Assembly: GCA_937895705.1 (NCBI GenBank)
Contig: CALBKM010000045.1
Coordinates: 96,084 to 160,083 of the forward strand
DNA from: an uncultured Clostridia bacterium
GTDB lineage: Bacteria; Bacillota; Clostridia; Lachnospirales; Lachnospiraceae
Reading direction: 5' to 3'
Length of the DNA: 64,000 bases
Shown: in pieces, positions 60,119 to 64,000 of the stretch
How the letters are laid out: each line of letters starts with the position of its first letter
Numbering within the stretch: position 1 is the first letter of the stretch
Made by a program: the position numbers and the translations under genes
The notes under the pieces: generated by a model
What the model was told of the DNA's origin: nothing
The model's input: the letters and a program-made list of their open reading frames with translations, nothing else
Database searches by the model: none

Positions 60119-61414
60119 TTATGCAATATGCAACTCATCAAATACCTTGATAAGCCACTCTGTCATCTTCCTGTTTGTTTCGTAAACTTCGGCAAACTTC
60201 TCCTGTCCCGCAAACCAGGCAAGTGCCAGTAACTGATTGGAAAGCACCACATACGGAAGCGCCTGCTTTTCTTTCTCTGTCAGCTTTACTACATCATCGT
60301 ATCCGCATACAATGTTTTTGTAAATCCGAATCCACTTTTCTAGCTTTTCTTCATTGCCTTCCTCAAAGCTTTCGGAAAGAATAGCGGTTGCGGCATAGCA
60401 CGGATCAAATATGCGGACATTCTTTTCGCTGAGCTCGAAATCAATAAAGCCCCACTTATCCTCGGAAAAAATAATATTACCCGGGTTCGGATCTCTGTGA
60501 ATGACCTGCTTCGGAAGTACATCATAAAGCGATCCGAATACCTTCTCATACTCCGCAAAAACTTTTTCTGCCCCGGTAAGCTTTCCTGCAAGTTGAGGAA
60601 TCGCCCAACCGGTTACTCTCTCGTAGATGTTTACCTCTTCTACCAATGCCTCTACATTAGCCAGTGCCAGACTTAACTGACCGATAACCTCGCCAACAAA
60701 ACGAGCCTTATCTGTAGATGCTTCTTCATACATTGCCTTCGGCTTCATCTGCTGTCCCGCCAGACGCTTTGTCAGGCAGAAATACAGTTCTCCGTCTGCC
60801 ACATACGCTTCTCCATCTTCGGTTGCCACCGGTGTTGCCGCAGATAAACCGACTTTCTCCAATGCCTTAGAGATAGTAATATGACTTTTCAGCTTGCCTA
60901 AGTTTGCGGAAAACTTCAATACATACTCATTTCCTACATAATAGGCCGACTCGTTCCGATTGCCGGTACCCTCATAGTAAATATCGGAAACGGTTTCCTT
61001 CTCCATTCCCCAATTCTTTAAAATCTCTGTTGCTTTCTTATGTGAGACCATAACATGTTCCTCCTTAAAAATATTGATACGATAAGGCTTCTTTACCTTA
61101 TACTGTGAAAGATACCGTGTAGGTGTACATCCGAATTCCCGGGCAAACGCCTTATAAAATCCTCCGTGGGTTTCAAATCCGTACAAAAGCGCAACGTCAA
61201 TCATCTTTTCTCCAAGGCTGATTTCATAAATTGCATTTAAGAGTCTCCGCCGTAATACATACTGCATCACCGGCAGGCCAATCGCCGTCTGAAATACCCG
61301 ATAGTAATGAAACAAGGAAAATCCTGCTCTGTCACTTAGCTCCTGCGCCGAGAGCTCCGTCTTTAAATTGTCCTCGATGTAATCGATACTGTCCTGTATG
61401 ATTTGTCTGTACAC
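60119..61414 (-). CDS. AraC-type DNA-binding domain fused to an aminoglycoside-phosphotransferase-like kinase
   Basis: A 431-residue fusion. Residues 1-~108 are a double helix-turn-helix of the AraC/MarA type (LSAQELSDRAGFSLFHYYRV, YGFETHGGFYKAFAREFG). Residues ~120-431 are a protein-kinase-like small-molecule phosphotransferase: VIHRDPNPGNIIF has catalytic Asp308 and metal Asn313, and GFIDFE has metal Asp325. The start is a GTG seven bases after AGGAGG. It may sense or phosphorylate an antibiotic or sugar and control transcription; no target gene is obvious nearby. Convergent with the AraC gene. Confidence 0.87.
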   Translation of the reverse strand: MYRQIIQDSIDYIEDNLKTELSAQELSDRAGFSLFHYYRVFQTAIGLPVMQYVLRRRLLNAIYEISLGEKMIDVALLYGFETHGGFYKAFAREFGCTPTRYLSQYKVKKPYRINIFKEEHVMVSHKKATEILKNWGMEKETVSDIYYEGTGNRNESAYYVGNEYVLKFSANLGKLKSHITISKALEKVGLSAATPVATEDGEAYVADGELYFCLTKRLAGQQMKPKAMYEEASTDKARFVGEVIGQLSLALANVEALVEEVNIYERVTGWAIPQLAGKLTGAEKVFAEYEKVFGSLYDVLPKQVIHRDPNPGNIIFSEDKWGFIDFELSEKNVRIFDPCYAATAILSESFEEGNEEKLEKWIRIYKNIVCGYDDVVKLTEKEKQALPYVVLSNQLLALAWFAGQEKFAEVYETNRKMTEWLIKVFDELHIA

Positions 61415-61523
61415 ACTAACACCTCCTTTTTAAGTTACATTTCGTAGCTACATCCTTATCATAGCAAATGTTTTTAAGAAAACCTTTCCGATTTTGTCAT
61501 GATCTCTCACTTTCGTCATTATA

Positions 61524-61566
61524 GCAAAAGAAATCCCCAGAGACAATCAAGCTTGCCCTGGGGATT
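61524..61566 (-). terminator. intrinsic terminator of the small membrane-protein gene
   Basis: Minus strand: AATCCCCAG ... CTGGGGATT (with flanking GG/CT pairs) followed by TCTTTTGC. Confidence 0.8.
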
Positions 61567-61585
61567 CTATTTCTCTGTAACCGTC

Positions 61586-61954
61586 TTATGAAAAATTGCG
61601 TATAACTAAAGATAAGATAGACCAAATTTCTCTTGAGTGTTCTTGAGGAATTCCTCGCACATGCTCACTCATTCCCACCGGTAAGAATACAAAACAGATG
61701 AACATTATAACCGGGATTAGCCTCTTGCCTTTTAAAACATTATCTTGCTGATTTGTCAGCATAACTGCAATCACAAAACATGCAAGCATAATGATGATAT
61801 TATAAATCAGCATTATGTTTCTAATCTTTTCAGGAATAAAAGCACTACTGTAATCCAACTCTGAAACAGTAATACCAAAGGGTATTCCGTGGGTCAATCC
61901 CATTCCTCCCAAAATCAAAAACAGAATTATATAGGCAATAACATATTTCTTCAT
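61586..61954 (-). CDS. small membrane protein of unknown function
   Basis: A 122-residue protein with three predicted helices (~5-24, ~46-65, ~80-95). No family recognised. Base use is visibly A/T-richer than in the flanking genes, as in the lipoprotein gene upstream. AAGGGA lies before the start. Confidence 0.65.
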   Translation of the reverse strand: MKKYVIAYIILFLILGGMGLTHGIPFGITVSELDYSSAFIPEKIRNIMLIYNIIIMLACFVIAVMLTNQQDNVLKGKRLIPVIMFICFVFLPVGMSEHVRGIPQEHSREIWSILSLVIRNFS

Positions 61955-62254
61955 ATAAGTATTCCCTTCTCTACTTCATCTTACTTCAACCATACGCAAC
62001 TCGCTCCGCCCTCGAGAATGCTTCGCATTCCCTCGGTTGCGGCAGTCGCCGCACCTACGAAAGCACTCCTAACGCTACATGAATAGCGTTTTACGACGTA
62101 TTTTCTATGCCTTGTATCGCTGAAATGCACTGTTTTACATTTTCAATACAAGCCATATTTTCATTATCGTCAATTCTTAGCACCGTTTTAGCGCTGGATA
62201 TCAAACCAGATAATTTGTAATTCTCCCAAACCATCATATCACATGAATACAACA
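61955..62254. other. intergenic stretch with hairpins in the AT-rich accessory segment
   Basis: Contains two short hairpins, GAATGC/GCATTC (62016-62030) and GCGGC/GCCGC (62039-62052), a copy of GCACCGTTTT (62180-62189) that recurs twice at 62946-62965, and a small open frame described separately. No RNA gene recognised. Confidence 0.4.
62091..62234 (-). CDS. possible 47-residue small protein or gene remnant
   Basis: An open frame begins MVWENYKLSGLISSAKTV and runs 47 codons to TAA. No ribosome binding site is visible before either of the two adjacent ATG codons, and the sequence matches nothing I recognise. It could be the remnant of a larger gene. Listed because it fills most of an otherwise empty gap. 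Confidence 0.25.
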   Translation of the reverse strand: MVWENYKLSGLISSAKTVLRIDDNENMACIENVKQCISAIQGIENTS

Positions 62255-62893
62255 CTATTCATTCCATACCTGAGTAGCATCCCATGTTTTCTGCTGACAG
62301 TTATCATACCACTCTTGATAGCTCTCATGTTGTAGTAAGAACTCCAGTGCCAAAAGCGCATTCTCATCCATCGTTTTTCCATTGGACCAATTCACTGGGA
62401 AATAGGTAGATGTAAGGTCTATGTCCCATTGATAACAAAAGTAGCTATACGCATTATCAATACCCTCAACTGCTGGTTTTTCTTGCGGTTCTTCTATCAT
62501 GTTACGTATGTATTCACTGTCTAAATCGATAGACTGGGTATATTTGATTAAACTGGCCATCTCATCCTTACTCAAACAAGCCACTTCCTCTACACCTTCC
62601 AATACAGACCATACAGAAATATCACTCCCTCGTACTTTCCCTAAAAACTCCGAGTATACGCTGCCAACTTCCATTGGACAGGTTCCAATACAAACCCGGC
62701 CATCAGCATAGACAAGTAACACATCTGTCAATCCATAAATCTCATCAGAATACCCATACCTACACATTGCTCCCATCACAACATGGTCTGTACTCAACTC
62801 TACTTCGGTTAATTCCTTTTTCTCTTTATCTAAATTGCAACCGCACAAGACAACAAGTATCACTAATAACAAAGTCGATACTATGTGTTTCAT
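62255..62893 (-). CDS. putative lipoprotein of unknown function
   Basis: A 212-residue protein with signal peptide and lipobox VLCGC (Cys19), then a soluble domain with no family I recognise. AGGGGG seven bases upstream gives a clear start. A/T-rich codon use sets it apart from its neighbours and suggests recent acquisition together with the small membrane protein. Confidence 0.7.
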   Translation of the reverse strand: MKHIVSTLLLVILVVLCGCNLDKEKKELTEVELSTDHVVMGAMCRYGYSDEIYGLTDVLLVYADGRVCIGTCPMEVGSVYSEFLGKVRGSDISVWSVLEGVEEVACLSKDEMASLIKYTQSIDLDSEYIRNMIEEPQEKPAVEGIDNAYSYFCYQWDIDLTSTYFPVNWSNGKTMDENALLALEFLLQHESYQEWYDNCQQKTWDATQVWNE

Positions 62894-62945
62894 TTAATTT
62901 CCCCCTGTAATCTTATTCACATCTTTATCTCACTGGTTTTTTGGG

Positions 62946-62965
62946 GCACCGTTTTGGCACCGTTT
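62946..62965. repeat. tandem 11-bp repeat GGCACCGTTTT/GGCACCGTTTC
   Basis: Two adjacent copies between the lipoprotein gene and tuf; a third GCACCGTTTT lies at 62180-62189 on the other side of the lipoprotein gene in the same orientation. Confidence 0.5.
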
Positions 62966-63003
62966 CAGTGCCTCTCACCTATTTCCCATCATAAATGTTG
63001 ATG

Positions 63004-63037
63004 TAAAAAGGCTCCCAGGGAAAATCCTGGAAGCCTT
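63004..63037 (-). terminator. intrinsic terminator of tuf
   Basis: Minus strand: AAGGCTTCCAGG ... CCTGGGAGCCTT followed by TTTAC. Confidence 0.88.
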
Positions 63038-63071
63038 GTATTTACTGGATTTGTAGAACTATCACCAAGAA

Positions 63072-64000
63072 TTACTCGATGATGTTAGCTACACGGCCGG
63101 AACCTACGGTTCTACCACCCTCACGGATAGCGAAGGTAAGACCCTGCTCCATAGCGATCGGGTGAATGAGCTCGATGGTCATCTCGATGTTATCGCCCGG
63201 CATACACATCTCAACGCCGTCCGGAAGATTTACAACACCGGTAACGTCGGTGGTTCTGAAGTAGAACTGCGGTCTGTAGTTACCGAAGAACGGAGTATGA
63301 CGTCCGCCTTCTTCCTTGGTCAATACGTATACCTGAGCGGTAAACTTCTTGTGGCAAGTAACAGTACCCGGCTTACAAAGAACCTGACCTCTAACGATAT
63401 CAGTTCTCTGAACACCACGAAGAAGCGCACCGATGTTATCACCAGCCTGAGCCTCATCAAGGAGCTTACGGAACATCTCGATACCGGTTACAACGGTCTT
63501 TCTGTTCTCTTCCTTAACACCTACGATTTCAACTTCGTCGTTCAAGTGAAGAACACCACGCTCAACACGACCGGTTGCTACAGTACCACGACCGGTAATG
63601 GTGAATACGTCCTCGACCGGCATAAGGAACGGCTTATCGGTATCTCTTTCCGGATCCGGAATATACTCATCAATGGTATCGAAGAGCTCAAGAATCTTGT
63701 CGCCCCACTCACCGCTCGGATCTTCAAGAGCCTTTAATGCGGAACCCTTAACGATCGGACAATCATTGAACTCGTACTCTTCAAGTACTTCGGTGATTTC
63801 CATCTCAACGAGCTCAAGAAGCTCTTCGTCATCAACCATATCACACTTGTTCATGAATACAACGATATACGGTACACCTACCTGACGGGAAAGAAGGATG
63901 TGCTCCTTGGTCTGAGCCATTACACCGTCGGTAGCTGCTACTACGAGGATAGCACCATCCATCTGAGCAGCACCAGTGATCATGTTCTTAACGTAGTCAG
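63072..64000 (-). CDS. tuf: elongation factor Tu, C-terminal three quarters (cut by window edge)
   Basis: The frame is open to the window edge and gives ~309 residues of EF-Tu: the end of the G domain (ITGAAQMDGAILVVAATDGV, NKCDMVDDEELLELVEMEI, and GSALKAL of G5), domain 2 (TGRGTVATGRVERG) and domain 3 (EGGRHTPFFGNYRPQFYFRT, REGGRTVGSGRV). The P-loop part lies outside. It delivers aminoacyl-tRNA to the ribosome. A terminator follows. Confidence 0.97.
   Translation of the reverse strand, partial: DYVKNMITGAAQMDGAILVVAATDGVMAQTKEHILLSRQVGVPYIVVFMNKCDMVDDEELLELVEMEITEVLEEYEFNDCPIVKGSALKALEDPSGEWGDKILELFDTIDEYIPDPERDTDKPFLMPVEDVFTITGRGTVATGRVERGVLHLNDEVEIVGVKEENRKTVVTGIEMFRKLLDEAQAGDNIGALLRGVQRTDIVRGQVLCKPGTVTCHKKFTAQVYVLTKEEGGRHTPFFGNYRPQFYFRTTDVTGVVNLPDGVEMCMPGDNIEMTIELIHPIAMEQGLTFAIREGGRTVGSGRVANIIE

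Noticed and set aside
1..64000. tRNA, rRNA, CRISPR array, transposase or prophage genes
   Set aside because: None was seen. No integrase or transposase motifs occur in any frame that I examined; the foldback elements encode nothing.

Overview
The window looks like a chromosomal segment of a low- to mid-GC Gram-positive anaerobe, most likely a gut or rumen Clostridia of the Lachnospiraceae type. The reasons are strong AGGAGG-type ribosome binding sites, two T-box-controlled aminoacyl-tRNA synthetase genes, lipoproteins with Pro/Thr spacers, a PocR-type sensor, a Gly/Cys-rich small protein and a set of signal-less glycoside hydrolases. The assignment is inference; no rRNA or species marker is present beyond a partial tuf gene. 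Nearly all genes lie on the minus strand.

Layout. 1-3 kb: the N-terminus of a PurF-like amidotransferase lacking the usual Cys, then a Zn/Cd/Pb efflux operon (ArsR/CadC repressor, free HMA protein, P1B ATPase) with a visible promoter and operator. 3-8 kb: a Csp-type subtilase, threonine aldolase, a GH27 alpha-galactosidase (plus strand) and an AraC regulator. 8-13.6 kb: a two-component system with an FtsX-type ABC transporter and a Nudix enzyme. 13.7-27.5 kb: thrS and tyrS, each behind a T-box leader; between them an orphan sugar-binding lipoprotein, two paralogous zinc-ribbon proteins, a PocR pseudokinase-like sensor coupled to an EAL phosphodiesterase, an SPFH/RHH gene pair and a second Nudix enzyme. 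27.5-36.4 kb: a collagen-tract HtrA-like lipoprotein, a second two-component/ABC locus and a hybrid histidine kinase. 36.7-48 kb: GH13 amylase, GH10 xylanase behind a soluble sugar-sensor/GGDEF protein, a flavin reductase, and a GT2-LicD/LicD/UDPGP surface-glycan operon. 48-64 kb: a Gly/Cys-rich protein, an amino-acid ABC transporter, a lipoprotein with two L7/L12-like domains, a MerR-methyltransferase fusion, a Nudix enzyme, a LacA-type acetyltransferase, a GH2/GPH-symporter operon with divergent AraC, an AraC-phosphotransferase fusion, a small AT-rich accessory segment and tuf.

How it fits together. Sugar use (GH27, GH13, GH10, GH2, GPH symporter) is cytoplasmic: none of the hydrolases has a signal peptide, so imported oligosaccharides are the likely substrates. 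c-di-GMP is made by the sugar-sensor/GGDEF protein and probably degraded by the PocR-linked EAL protein. The two envelope-type ABC loci share one promoter architecture: TTAA half-sites 11 bp apart and 16 bp from the -10 box.

The most unusual non-coding signals are two ~300-bp imperfect palindromes, one between the thrS T-box and its ribosome binding site and one at the tyrS terminator. Both are built of perfectly matching blocks separated by similarly sized non-matching blocks.
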